A stretch of 64,000 nt of DNA from Tamarix chinensis (taxonomy: Eukaryota > Streptophyta > Magnoliopsida > Caryophyllales > Tamaricaceae), in assembly GCA_030549775.1 (NCBI GenBank), contig CM060171.1, forward strand, positions 138,850,859 through 138,914,858. Direction: 5' to 3'. Below are positions 1 through 12,422 of this stretch, piece after piece. A program made the translations under genes and the position numbers. The notes under the pieces are model-generated. The model was not told where the DNA came from. It made no database searches and worked only from the letters and a program-made list of their open reading frames with translations. Numbering within the stretch: position 1 is the stretch's first letter; the number at the start of each line of letters is the position of its first letter.

Positions 1-699
1 GTGTAATTTGAGGAATTTAGGGTTCTTCAAGGTTTAAGGTAGAAGAAAAAAGGGCAGGCATATAAGGATTTGATCACCACTGCGTTCAAGAAAAAAAAAA
101 TATTCAAGGGTTGGGCTTCAAAACGGTCATATTATCTAACATGAGTAAGTCAGGTCATGTCTTTTTTTTTTCAATTTTCCCTACTTTTTGATACAATCAC
201 GGATACTAACAATCCCTATACTTATTTGATTATATTTAATACTCTTTTTCTATAGAATTGATTCCACAACCATGTCAAATGACACTCCTTAGCTGTGTTA
301 ACCCAGTGTGCCTCCATTTCTTTGATATTTCAATCCTTTTCAACCTAGAAATAAAAGATTAGATGAAAAGATCAAGTTGCCTCCCAAGAAGTGTTCATTT
401 AAGGTTATGCGCTCAATTCATTGTAAAGTCACTATGATGGTGTATTATGAAGTGTAAGAGTACCCATATTCTTGATCGAAGAACCCACAATATAATGATT
501 TATCCATTGCCATTGACCTTAAAGGTTCATGTGGCTTCACACCACACATCTACGACCCCAAATGGATAAACCTTAAGCACTTGGAATGACCTAAACATCT
601 TAAACAAAGTTTACTTGGTAATATCTTAAGTCAATTGTTGAATAAAATCATTACGTCCACTTATCTAAAATTTTTATGAAGAATATGCTTATCATGCCA

Positions 700-1700
700 C
701 CTCATTGTTCTTTCTTTGTAGATCTTGGCGTTCTCAAATGTATCTCATCGTAACTCATCAAGTTCATTGAGTTAGATCTTTCTCCATCCTTCTAATTCCT
801 TAAAGTTAAGATGAATGCTCTTGATAGCCTAATATGCCTTGTATTACACCTCAACTGGCATATGACATGCTTTTCCATAGACCAATATGAACGGTGTCAT
901 GTCTATAAGGGTCTTATAAGTTATATGGAGAGCCCAAAGAATATCATCTATCTTCATAAACCAATCATTTCTTAATCAGGACACCATATTATCCAAAATT
1001 CCCTTTATTTCTTAGTTTGCGATATCCCCTTGGCCACTTGTTTAGGTATGATATGGTGTGATCATTTTGTGAGCCACTCCATACTTCCTTAAGAGCGTAC
1101 TTAGAACCTTGTTTTCAAAGTGAGACCCTTCATCACTGATCATTGCTCTTAGAACACTAAAAAGAGGGAATATTATCTTTTGCAACAAATTTATCATTAC
1201 ATTCATGTCATTTTTTAGATATGTTAATGCTTCAACCCATTTTGAGACATAGTCCACTGCTACCAAAATATATTTATTGTTGCATGATGATGGAAAATAC
1301 CCTATAAAGTAGATCCTTCACACATTAAAGATTTCCACTTCAAATATGTTATCTAGTGGCATCACATTCCTCGTTGAGATGTTATCGATACTTTAACATC
1401 GATCATAGCCAAGCACATAGGTTCTTACATGCTTGAAAAATGAAGGCAAATAGAAATACGCTTGTAACACATTAGCAGTTGTTTTGGATGTACTCACATG
1501 GCCCCTATATGGTAAAGAGTGGCAATGGGAGATGACATCTCATACTTCCTCCTCATGTAAGCACCTTCTAAATATCTCATTTACATACTGCTTATAGAGA
1601 TAAGGGGCATCTCGATAATAATGCTTGACATCTAAAAGGATTTTCTTATGCCATTTGTATGACAAATCTGGTTGCAACACCCCATAGGTAATGTACTTCA
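700..1700 (-). pseudogene. Gypsy integrase remnant
   Basis: The longest intact piece (1042-1266) reads VAVDYVSKWVEAL, then ISDEGSHFENK and KYGVAHKMITPYHT. These are the hallmark blocks of the retroviral-type integrase core, with the second catalytic Asp in the ISDEGSHF block. Flanking sequence carries further integrase fragments in broken frames, including the HHCC-side region around 1400-1600. Function in an intact element would be strand transfer of cDNA into the genome; here it is a relic. Confidence 0.75.
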
Positions 1701-1849
1701 CAAAATTTACAAACCAAGGAGCTCAAAGACTTATAATATGAAATAGATTGTCATATGGGAAAGAATCATCAAAAAAATCTTCATCACCTTCACATTTATA
1801 CATCTCTTACCTAATCATAAAGAGGTGATCTGCTACCAAATTTTCAATA

Positions 1850-3115
1850 CTTATTTAATAATATTTCCAAATCAAACTCTAGCAACAAAAGGATCCACAT
1901 AATCAATCATGGATTTGCACCCTTCTTGGGTAATAGGTATTTAAGAAATTCATGATATATATGTAAACAATAACCTTCGACCCAATAAGGTAGGACCAAA
2001 ATTTGTCCAATGAAAATACAACTACTAGAAGCTCCTTCTTGGTTGTGGCATAGTTCGCCTGACCTTCATCTGGTGTCCTATTAGCATAGTATACGGCATA
2101 TACATTCCTTTCTTTCCTTTACCTAGGTACAACCTCAATAGCATTGTTGCTTGCATTGCACATCACCTCAAATGGAAGACTCCAATCAAGTGGTCTTATT
2201 ACTAAAGCAATTGTCAAAGCTTCATTTGAATTGTTAAAAACATATAAGAAAAGCTAATCAAATGTAAAATGAACACCTATGACAATTAAATGGGTAAAAG
2301 GTTTAGTAATTTTAGAGAAGTCCTTAATGAAACACCCATAAAGCTCAACATGACTAAGAAAACTCCTAACTCATTTAACTTTGGTCGAAGGTGGCATTTT
2401 TGCAATAATATCAATTTTAGCTTTATCAACCTCAATACCCCAATTTGGAACTAAATGATCCAAGATAGTCCTTTCCTGTACCATAAAATGGAATTTCTCC
2501 TAATTCAGCACACGGTTCACTTCTTTACACCATTTCAAGACTCTAGAAAGATTAACCAAAAAACCATTAAAGGAAGTACCATAAACCAACAAAAAATTTC
2601 TCGTAAACATCTCTATAATGTTTTCAATAAAATTAGATAATATGGTCATCATGCATTACTAGAAGATGGTTAGGGCATTGTACAATTCGAATGGCAACTT
2701 TCTATAAGTAAAGGTGTCATAAAGGCAAGTAAATGTGGTTTCCCCTTATCACTCAAGTGAATGAGGATTTAAAAGAATCTTGAGTACCCATATAAATAGA
2801 AAAAGTGATAATGTTTAACCAACCTTTCTAACATTTGGTAGATGAATAGGAGAGGAAAATGATCATTTCAGGTGTGCTTATTAAGTTTTCGATAATCAAT
2901 ACACATGCTCTACCCAGTGACCGTTCTAGTTGGAATAAGTTCATTCCTTTCATTCTTAATGACAGTCATGCCTCCCTTCTTAGGTAATACTTATAATGAG
3001 CTTATCTATTCACTATATGAGATATGATAGATGATTCCTACATTAAGTAATTTCAATACCTCCTTTTTCGCAACCTCTTCATATTTGGTTTCAATATCCT
3101 TTGATGTTCAATGGA
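1850..3115 (-). pseudogene. Gypsy reverse transcriptase and RNase H remnant
   Basis: Translating the minus strand from about 3010 gives KKGGMTVIKNERNELIPTR, then CIDYRKLNKHT and NDHFPLLFIYQMLERL, which is the N-terminal palm of a Ty3/gypsy RT. Near 2190-1860 follow MCNASNNAIEVV, NYATTKKELLVVVFSLDKF and a YLIGSKVIVY block, which are RNase H. Stops and frameshifts occur about every 30-60 codons. The order after protease (3621-3956) and before integrase fits one pol polyprotein. Confidence 0.75.
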
Positions 3116-3620
3116 GCTTTTGTACCCTTCTTCCAACAAAATGCGATACATGCAAATGGAGGGATTAATGCATTTTATATCATCTATAGAATAACCTATT
3201 ACATCCTTATGCATCCTAAGGGCTCTAAGCAATTTTTCAACTTCCTCTTAAGTCAAGATAGTATTCACTATGATAAGGTATTCACCATTGGAGTCCAAAA
3301 GTTCATACATGAGTGAGGAAGGAAATTGTTTTAGTTATTCCTTAGGAGTAAATTTCTCCTCAAAGATAAGGTCACTCAAATTTTCTTCAAGTCTCACCAA
3401 TACTTTAGCTTTTTTAGCAAATATTAAACTTTCATCAAGCACAGTAGTATAAGAAGTCACCTCCTTCCCATCATCAATAGGACCTACATTGTTCACTAGA
3501 CATTTTTAAAGTGGATCACTTGAGATATATCTAGTTGAATCCTCTCTAACCAAAAAGTCAATAATATCGATCCTACAGTGAGTATAACATAAGACAAATC
3601 AAAATTTCCTTTCTCTTCCC

Positions 3621-3956
3621 CTATATTGAGATAAATTCTTTTGTTTTTTCCATATGTATTACCATACCAACGGTAGGTAGGAAAAGCCTTCCCAATATAA
3701 TATGGATTTGAGAATCCTCCATAGTTTTAATAATAACAAATTTGACTGGAATATATAATTTGCCAACCTGAATAGGTACATCATCTAATATACTTATCGA
3801 GAATTTTACCAATTGATTAACTAATTCAAGAGAAATAGTGGTGGGATTCAAGTCTCCCATCTGTAACTTGTTACATATAGATAGAAGGATCAAACACACA
3901 ATAGCACCAATGTTACATAAATCATGATTAATTAATACATCACCAATGGTGAACAA
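3621..3956 (-). pseudogene. Gypsy aspartic protease remnant
   Basis: This 111-codon open stretch contains PTTISLELVNQLVKF, ILDDVPIQVGKLYIPVKFVI and EDSQIHIILGRLFLPT, the conserved retropepsin-like part of Athila/Tat pol. The catalytic motif, normally DLGAS, is here NIGAIV, so the active-site Asp is lost. The frame survives by chance in an otherwise broken pol. Confidence 0.75.
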
Positions 3957-4699
3957 AAATAGAAAATGATATGGAGTCCTTAAGCTTAAGGATTAACATG
4001 TTTTGAGTTATATCACTGCATTTTTTATTTGGAGCAATGATCTTATACTCCTCCAACTTTCACTTATTAAAAAGGATCTCCTTTAAAAACTTGGCATAAG
4101 AGGGAATTTGAGAGATGAATTCTACAGATAGGATGTTAATGTATAATTTTTTTTTAAAAAAAAACTCTCAAAAACTTTCCAATTTTCTCCTCTAACTTAT
4201 CCTCATATAACCTTTGAGAAAGGGTAGTGGAGGCTTATACAATGCAGATACAACATACCTCTCAATTATTTCCTCTTTCTTATCAACATTCTCATTTTCC
4301 TTTATCATCACTTCCCTCACCCTCTTGACTCACATCTATATCATCATCTTTCACTAATAGTTCATCTAAGTCCCTTCCACTCCTTAGTGTGACAAAATTG
4401 ATTTGACCATTAGGATTAGTTTAGGGTTATCATGGAAACATTCCCAAAGGTTGAGAATAATATCTAATTTGTTAGGCTAATTGAGTGATTTGTTTTTCTA
4501 GCATCTTATTGTGAGTAGACAAAGAGTCTACCTTAGAAGCTAGGTTCTTAAATACATCACTTATTATCCTATTTTGTTTTTCGATTCCTCATTTTGCCTA
4601 TTTTGAGATGTCACAAAAATTTCCATCTAAGTTTCCAAGTTAGATTTCTAGGGAGTGGGAAAAGGGAGCCTAGGAGCTTAAAAATTGGGTGGTATAAAA

Positions 4700-5900
4700 T
4701 AGGATTGAGGAATCAGATTATGGGGTGGATTTTTATAAGAGAAATTAGGATGATTACTTCCCCCAGGTTATAAGTGTTGGAAAAAAGTCCCTTTTTTTAT
4801 TGAAATTAGTAACATAGTCAACATACTTGGTTAAAGATGCATAAGGATAAGAGGGATTTCCAACTTAACATTCCATTGTAGAATATCCAACCATACCACA
4901 TATTTCACAATTAGAAGAAGTAGATTCAATTGAATGCATGCTCATTTTATGAAACTTTTGAAAAAGTGCACCTACTTTATAGGTTATATGGTTAATGCAT
5001 TTACGACATACCTCCCACTCATTTTGGATAAATATAACTCACTTAATCATTGAAAGTGATTTTGTTTCATGTCCTTAATAAATTTTTTTACACCATTTAC
5101 GCTCTTGTTCATACGTGTTCCTCCAGCTAAAATGTCAATGGGCATTCTATTTTATAGAGAAGATTTTTGTAGAAGGTATGGACTATAAGCCAATATTCTA
5201 AATTGTGATGTGGGTACATTCTTAAAATGTCCTTGCACCTATCCCAAGTATCGTATAATGAATCCTCATCCTTTTGAGTAATGTTCACTATTTTATTCCT
5301 TAGCCAATAATTTTTTCTTGAAGGAAAATACTTATCAAGGAAAGATTGTGAGAGTTAGTCATAAGTGGTGATAGAATAGGGTGAAAAATATTATAGCCAT
5401 GATCTTGATATATCCCTTAATGATAAGGGAAATAACCCTAATCAGATTGCATCATTCGTCACCCCATTCATTTTCATTGTGTCATAATACTCTAAGAATA
5501 TTTAGATATGGAGGTTAATATCTTTAGTTGGAGTACCCCCTCCCCAAATTGGTTTTGTCAAACAATTGAAAGAAGTAAAATTTCCCAGCTTTAAGTTATT
5601 GGATTTATAATGCTTGATTGTTATCAACATGGAAAGAAGAGGGTTATATCATTACTAATTTTCCATGAGAGGTTGGTGATGAAAACTCTTTTCAATATCG
5701 GTGATTCTCTTGGTCTCCCATGATAATTTATTTATTTAAATTTCCATTTGTCTCACGTATCCACTTTTTGATAGCATATGGAATCCTCTCGATCTCAAGA
5801 TCAAAATCTAATCGTCTCCCAAGTCATAAGGATTATGTCATACAATGGTACCTACAAAAGAGAGAAAAATAACAAGTTAGATGTAAAAAATTAAAATTAA
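4700..5900 (-). pseudogene. Gypsy gag remnant
   Basis: Minus-strand translation around 5280-5130 gives YDTWDRCKDILRMYPHH followed by LEYWLIVHTFYKNLLY, the retrotransposon-gag signature of plant Athila/Tat elements (WERFK-LLRKCPHHG-type). Around 4860-4770 a YVDYVTNFN-like segment matches the asparagine-rich linker that follows it. Multiple stops; not functional. Confidence 0.65.
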
Positions 5901-5955
5901 ATTAAAGGTCCTAATCTAGATAAATAATGAAAATAATAAAAATTAAAATCCATGG

Positions 5956-5973
5956 TCCTCTACAATGATGTTA
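5956..5973 (-). other. Decayed Athila-type primer-binding site
   Basis: The minus strand reads TAACATCATTGTAGAGGA followed by CCATGGATTTT. This aligns without gaps to the TGGCGCCGTTGCCGGGGA primer-binding site typical of plant Athila/Tat elements. Every difference is G to A or C to T. It marks the boundary between the 5' LTR side (right) and gag (left). Sequence between here and 6237 is probably a remnant of the gypsy LTR. Confidence 0.6.
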
Positions 5974-6237
5974 AAAACTTATTCACCTCGATTTGCAAGT
6001 GCAAATATGTCGTTGTAGCCATACAAGGCCATATCCTTAAGGACTTCATTGCTAAGTACCGATTTCCATCATTATCAATTATATAAACAAACCGATTGTA
6101 GGAATATTATAAAAATAAAGGAAAAATGATAAATTCTCTAAATTTTATCAACAAGAAGTTCAATCTAATTCACAACCTTAGAATTGAACCTAAGTTCTAG
6201 TTGCCTTATCTCCAAACCACTCATTTTGGGTATTTCA

Positions 6238-6686
6238 TATACCTCCGCTCAAAGAATGCAACATCCTTGTTGTACCTTAACCACATATTGTCTTATTATA
6301 ATCTATCCCAAGAATAATCCCACTAAGTGATTGACTTGGCTTATATAAATTTAGCTCACGATTACGGCTTTACTTTGATACCATTTATAATCCTCCAACC
6401 TCATAGTGGTCATATGTAGCTACTTGGAACACTTTTGAGATTTATGAATAGCCCCATAGATCAGCATAAACCCTTTCTAACATATTTTTTCCTCACTCAT
6501 ATGCTTCCCTAAAACCTTTCCATGAGTCACTCATCCTTGGTTGACTACTCTAAGTCAAGCAAGCTTAATTATGGAGTTCTCCACTAATGGATTTGTGAAA
6601 ATAAAGGTACACTTTGTTTATATAGGTGGCCTTATTAATACTTTTAAGCCTCTACCACTGACTAAGCCACTAATTTGGGCATTACA
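6238..6686 (-). mobile_element. Cassandra TRIM: LTR plus internal domain
   Basis: On the minus strand a 301-bp LTR starts TGTAATGCCCAAATTAG (at 6686) and ends GGATTATA (6386). It is followed after AA by the PBS TGGTATCAAAGT (6383-6372), complementary to the 3' end of initiator tRNA-Met. The 148-bp internal part ends TGCATTCTTTGAGCGGAGG, nearly matching the copy at 46399-46545 (147 bp). A second LTR begins TGAAATACCCAAAATGAG at 6237 but is lost after about 25 bp. The LTR carries a 5S-rRNA-like block on the minus strand (about 6582-6516: AACTCCATAATTAAGCTTGC then GGATGAGTGAC). These are the diagnostic traits of Cassandra. Confidence 0.8.
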
Positions 6687-6689
6687 ATT

Positions 6690-8140
6690 TTCATCTAGCC
6701 TTTCTCTTCCCAAGTCTAACACTAGTTATACATAACTCCATAGGATATGGTTCGTTAGTTATGGTAGAAGGGAGTGATGGTTTGAGTTCATTAGAAAGAT
6801 TTTGATATTGGTTAGCAATGAAAATATTGGTCTAGATAGGATCATTGAACATGTTAGTAGGAATGTTTAGGGGAATGGAATCACGAAGATTATTCATAGT
6901 GAGTAAAGGTTGATGAGTATTAGGAGACTTGGATATGGGGGAGTTGTGGAGGTCATAGGTGGAGATAGAGAATTGGGATGGCATAGTGGAGGGTAAAACA
7001 TGATGAATAGAGGAGTTGACTATGGATATGATAGGTATGAGAGAGTTCCAACAATAATTTTTGGAAGAATTGTTAGTAGAGTGGGTTATATCAAGATAAT
7101 GGAATTATGCCCTAATATAGTCATCAAGGATGGATTTGAGTAAAGTTTTCAATTATTGGTTGATTTATGATGAGTTATTAGAGGAATTTATATTCTAAAT
7201 GGTTATCCATGAATTTGCATCCAGATATCAACAAATTGTCACATGGTAACCTTGTAAGGTGTGAGTAAGTAATCCATAAAAATGGCAAATTTTAGGGAGT
7301 TTCTAGTACCGTGGACTTATGTCACTACTTTATTACTATAAATGGCTATATTTATATACTTAATTAGAGGTTTGTGGATGTCACACTTGATCTTTACTCT
7401 AGCAAATTCCTTCCATTTTCTTACTTCATTTTCTTTTGTAGGTCAATGATAACATAAAAACTGAGTGATATTTGATGGGGCAAGAACCTATGAATTTGCA
7501 CCTAGATATCAATAAATTGAAATATGTATCTATCCATCATGAGGGTTAGAAGGGAAAATTTAAAGGCAATTATATCATCATTTATACTCCACAGGAAATT
7601 CATGATAACATTTTCTTAGTCTATTTTCTTTTAAAATTTGACTTGGAAGACTAGTCCAGGGATTGGATAATATGTATTTTTCCATCTAGTTTCCACATTC
7701 TAGCTATCGAGAAGATTGGGTGAGAATTTTCTATTAGATTATGGTTTTGTCATGAGGCATGTGTGGTGGTCATCAATATTGCCACCTCTTGTGAAAACAT
7801 TGATGACAGAAGAGGGTTGAAGTTGTTTGAACAATTTGCACATCAAATCTTCTAGACTAGTATCCATAGGGATAGGGATGAAGAAGAAGGATATGGAGAT
7901 AGATTAAGGCAAGTTAAACTTGGGTAAGTGGAAATGTAAAGGAAGAGGAATAAAAGATTGAAGAAGGTGGGAATGAGATTAAATATATGAAGTATACTTG
8001 TGTAGAATATAATAAGGATAGTTGAATAAACAAAGGGGGTTGGTGGTTATTTGTAATGGAAGGGTGGCTATGGGGACTAGGGAGGAATTTGAAGATCATA
8101 TGGGTAGAAAAGGAAATGATCTTCGTGTATGGTATTAACC
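6690..8140 (-). pseudogene. LINE 1 ORF1 remnant (DUF4283 + zinc knuckle), inverted
   Basis: Minus-strand translation around 7720-7490 gives broken FQVKF..KID..ENVIMNFLWSINDDII, then FIDI.VQIH, the DUF4283 domain of plant L1 ORF1. At 7470-7270 follow IKCDIHKPLIKYI and VHGTRNSLKFAIFMDY, the position of the CCHC knuckle, with its cysteines lost. A second FVDIWMQIHG at 7240-7205 suggests an internal duplication. The left third is proline/serine-rich, as in ORF1 C-termini. Many stops. It points away from the RT at 8146, see findings. Confidence 0.6.
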
Positions 8141-8145
8141 CATAC

Positions 8146-9073
8146 ATTTTAGACCCATATCACTTTGCAATGTCTTATACAAAGTTGTCACTAAAAACCT
8201 AGCCTACACACATAGACCTATCGTAAACTCACTCATTAATGATTCACAAAATGCTTTTGTCCTAGGAAGGCAGATCATTAACAATTATGTCATTACCCAA
8301 GAAGATGTTCTCTCTCTTCTAATGTCTAAAGAAAGACAGGGTGGATTCATGCTCAAAATGAATAGTTTAAAAGCTTATGACCGCTTTGATTGGTACTTTT
8401 GTTCCACCATTTTGCATGGTTATGGTATCCGTGACCACACTTTAAATTTAATCATTCAATGTGTGACTACCACCTCCTTTTCTTCCTCATAAATGAATAT
8501 ATATGTGATGATTTTAAAGGAGAAAGGGGCCTTAGATAGCGACTCCCTTTATCCCCTTATCTATTCATATTATGCTTTCAAATCTTATCCAGGATTATTC
8601 ATTTCCATGAAAAAGATGATGCCTATCATGGTTATAGACTAAATAGATGATCACAACCCTTATCCCACACACCTTATTTTTATATATAATCTAATTATAT
8701 TTGGTTATACTAATGATGAATCTCTAAATACAATTAAGGAAATACTCCTAATATACTCTACGTGATTTGTTAGGAACTAAACCTCATAAAATCCTTAATC
8801 CTTTTTAGCCATTTAATCCCATAGGAATGAAAGACTTGGTATAGAGAGAACCTTACAGGAACGAAAATCAATTCACAAAGATGATGAATACGTTGGTCAA
8901 TTAATTCTTGAACCTAAACACCTCATTACCACTTTTGAACCTTTGATCACTTATAGTAAGAACAAACTAAATATATTTCCCATGGTGGTTAACTTAGTCT
9001 CGATAAAACAACTCTATCATCCCTTCCCATTTACCATATATTATCAAACCTTTTACTTAAGAGTGTTTGTATT
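8146..9073 (+). pseudogene. LINE 1 ORF2 reverse transcriptase, first part
   Basis: Plus-strand frames give RPISLCNVLYKVVTKNLA (broken), QNAFVLGRQIINNYVI and FMLKMNSLKAYDRFDW, the fingers/palm of an L1-type RT. Further on, LIIFGYTNDESLN marks the degenerate YADD active site. Stops and frameshifts throughout. The coding trace stops exactly where element E1 inserts (9074) and resumes at 18002. Confidence 0.75.
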
Positions 9074-9659
9074 TGTAACACCCCCAAATTTTAGAAGTTA
9101 AAAATTTTATTTTAAAGAGTTAATAGTAGAAGCCAAAACACACAATATAGGGGTGTCACGCCACATCCAATATAGAAGAGGCACTCCCTATGCCCATTCT
9201 ATGTCGGGTGCAAGGCAAAAGTAACCTTATACTTAGGAATAAGATGTGGGAAGCACTTGATTCCACTGCGATACAGGATACGAAATAGAGAGAAGGGAAT
9301 AAATAGTGAAAATAAAGGATTAAGAGTCCAAAGAGAGATAGATATATCCGGATAACCATACCCTTTACCAATTCGTTTAGTGCTCACCCAAGGCAAGCAC
9401 ATTAAGCTAATAATCATCAATCACCTAAAAATAGGATAGATATGCTCGTGGGAATGAGCAGCACCCATGAAAAGGATGATCAGTACGCTACGTACAGAGT
9501 TAGGTAACAATACAGTCGAAACCCAAAAAATATATAATTACATACATTCACAATGAAAGTAATATACATGCGAGATACAAGAATCAACACAAGGTAATTA
9601 CTGGTCTGTATTCCTATTATTAGATGTGTCATGATCCATTCTTTTTATGTATGTTGAGT

Positions 9660-10030
9660 TTAGGGACTCAACTATTCTTAAGCTGGTGGAATGGACTCTA
9701 TACCTTCCAGGGAAAAATGCTCCTAGCCACTATTCTTAAGCTGGTAGAAGGGTCTAAAGCACCTCCCAGGGCATAACACGCCTAACCACTATTATTAAGC
9801 CGGTGGAATGGACTCCTGTACCTCAGTCCTACCTCACGTAATCTTTCACTATAAATGATTAGTGTCTTACTCATTGGTTACTTATCTCGTAATCATATTA
9901 TCTTTCAAGCTGAGATTAGGGCCCACTATTCTTAAATCGGTGGAACGGTTTGATGCACCTCCCAGGGTAAAACGCGTCTGACCACTATTATTAAGTTGGT
10001 GGAATGGACTCATAAAATACCTCGGCCCAA
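9660..10030 (-). repeat. CCACCGG..AATAGTGG tandem repeats in E1
   Basis: At least five imperfect copies about 59 bp apart (with one larger gap) show, on the plus strand, CCACTATTCTTAAG..GGTGGAATGG near 9668, 9727, 9786, 9932 and 9979. A CACTATAAATGATTAGTG block lies at about 9847-9866. This is the reverse complement of the repeat block near the right end of E2, which confirms that E1 and E2 are relatives in opposite orientation. Confidence 0.75.
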
Positions 10031-10997
10031 CTCACGTTGAAATACCCCAAAATCCCTAATTTAGAAAATCATGGCCGAATAGGAAATTATTAGGGAATTA
10101 ATTAAAATAAATTACTTTTAGTGAAATAAAAAGGAATTAATAGGATAAATCAAGAAGGAATTTATAAGAGTGTAAATAGGGGAATTATGGTATTTTAAGT
10201 TAATTATGGTTTTCATTTTAGAAATTTATTAAATACCTTAAATTATATAAAATAGGGAGGATAAAATAGTTTCAAATTAATATAAAATTTATAAATAATT
10301 TAATTAGAGAAAAATTAAGGGGTTTTGTTAATTAAAATGAATTTAGGAAATTTTTTCCATAAATCCCTAAATTAACCTAAAAATAGAATTTAATTATTGT
10401 TTTGATAATTATATTTTATTAAATACCCCAAATTACCCAAATTATACTAATTAAGCCAACCCCTAATTTTCCCTCTTTTTCCTTTTTCCCTTTTTCCTTT
10501 TTCTCCCTCCTTTTCCCTTTTTCTTTCTTCCCCTTCTCTCCCTTATTTTCCCCGGCCTGGGCCGGCCTGCCAGGCCCAGCACCCTTTCTCCCCCTCGCGG
10601 CCCGTTCCTCTCCCGCGCCCCTCTTTCTTTTTCCCGGCCGGTTCGGCCCGCCCCATTTCCTTCTTTCTTTTCTTTTCCGCTGGACCGCCGGTCCAGCCCT
10701 TTCTTCTCCTTCTTCTTCCTCGCGACACCGTCGTCCGTCGCCGCCTGCAACTAAAGTTTTTCGCCGGAAAACGCAGCAGCGACGACACGTCTTTTCCATC
10801 ATTCTTTTTGTCATTTCATTCCCGTTGACCTCCCATTGGATGTGACCAATCGATGCAGCCAATTCCCCGCACGCAACTCCTGCCTTCTTCTCCGAAGAGG
10901 TTTGGTCTACAACGACAGACCTGCACCGGACGACCTCCCCCAAACCTAACCCACCTAACCTCCCACGTGACCTTGTCGTTTCTCCCTCAGTTTGGCC

Positions 10998-11005
10998 TAT
11001 AAATA
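10998..11005 (+). promoter_or_regulatory. TATA box of E2
   Basis: TATAAATA within GGCCTATAAATAGCCC, embedded in a pyrimidine-rich, GC-rich stretch. This is the usual setting of a plant RNA polymerase II core promoter. If E2 is an LTR, this marks the U3/R transition, with transcription to the right. Expression is not shown. Confidence 0.55.
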
Positions 11006-11499
11006 GCCCTCCTCACCGCCTTAATCGGGTTCGAGATTTGGAACCCAGAAATCCAAAGCCGCCGCACCGCCCCACCTTCAGTCGCCGTTCCTCCGCCTTC
11101 GGCCGCCGTTGCCGCCTGCCCGTGCCACCAACGTCCTCCCTGCACCTCCCTCTACACAACCAAACTACTAGCTCTCCCTGCCTCGCGCCGCACGTGCCGC
11201 CCTGGCCGTGCGAAAATCCCTCCTCAACCTCGACCTTCCAGCCCCTGCGCCACCTTCGCGCCGCCACCGCCGGCCACACCGCCGCTTGCAGCGCCACCAC
11301 CACCCCCCAAAACGACCAGCAGCTCCTGCCCTACCACCCCGTACCTCCTTTTCCCTCTGGTTTTCCCTTCCCTAGCCTCCACCTCCATTTTCCCCTCTCT
11401 CCCTTCCTCCACCGCCGCCGCCACCGCTGCTGCCGCCGCGCCGCCGCCGCCACCACCACCTCAGTCAGGTTGCCAACACCCTGAACCCTAAGTCTTAAA

Positions 11500-11674
11500 A
11501 AAATAAATAAATAAATAAATAAAATAAGTAAATAATAATGATGAATAAATAAATAAAAGTGATTAGTGGTTTAATATTATTAACTACTATTATTAGTATT
11601 ATTATGATTAATATTAACATTATCATTATTATTACTAATATTATTATTATTACTAATACTACCACCCATATTAC

Positions 11675-11707
<33 letters not shown>

Positions 11708-11855
11708 CCCTATTATTATTATTAAGCATTATTACTACTAACATTACCATTAGTGTTATTATTATTATTGTTATTATTATTAATATTAATATTAATATTA
11801 TGATTACTATTACTATTAATATTATTATTAGTATGATTATTATTACTACTACTAC

Positions 11856-11896
<41 letters not shown>

Positions 11897-12366
11897 GTGT
11901 TATTATTATTCTTATTAATATTATCATTATGAGCGTTACTATCATTACTACTACTATTATTACCATTTGTAGTATTATTATCATTACCGTCACCATTCTT
12001 ATGGTTGTGTTATTGTTATTATTATTATTATTAATATTATTATTATGATTGTTATTATTATTACTATTATTATTATCATGGTCATTATTTTACTATTAGT
12101 GTAATTATTATTATTAATATTATTATTGTTATTTTTACTATTGTTATTGTTAGTACTATTATTGTTATTATTATTATTGTTATTATTATTATTATTATTG
12201 CTATTACTATTACTATTATTATTATTAGTAGTATTGTTGTTATTATCATTATTATTATTGTCTTTACTATTTTTATTATCAACGTTATTATGGCTGTTGT
12301 TATTATTATTATTATTACTATTATTATTATTAGTATCATTACCATTATTATCCATATTATTATCCA

Positions 12367-12422
<56 letters not shown>

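Larger units (their letters stand above)
1..5973 (-). mobile_element. Decayed Athila/Tat-type Ty3/gypsy retrotransposon, internal region
   Basis: Read on the minus strand this is the internal domain of a Ty3/gypsy element. From right to left come an Athila-type primer-binding site, gag, aspartic protease, reverse transcriptase, RNase H and integrase, which is the gypsy order (integrase after RT). Every domain is interrupted by stops and small indels, so no protein can be made. The 3' LTR is not recognisable before base 1, so the element runs out of the window or is truncated. Sequence flavour (PTTISLELV-type protease, MCNASNNAI-type RNase H) matches plant Athila/Tat elements. Family assignment rests on remembered motif patterns, not a search. 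Confidence 0.8.

Noticed and set aside
10419..11484. Pro/Arg/Gly-rich frames of up to 174 codons on both strands
   Set aside because: They lie in the pyrimidine-rich leader of E2, where biased composition removes stops from several frames.
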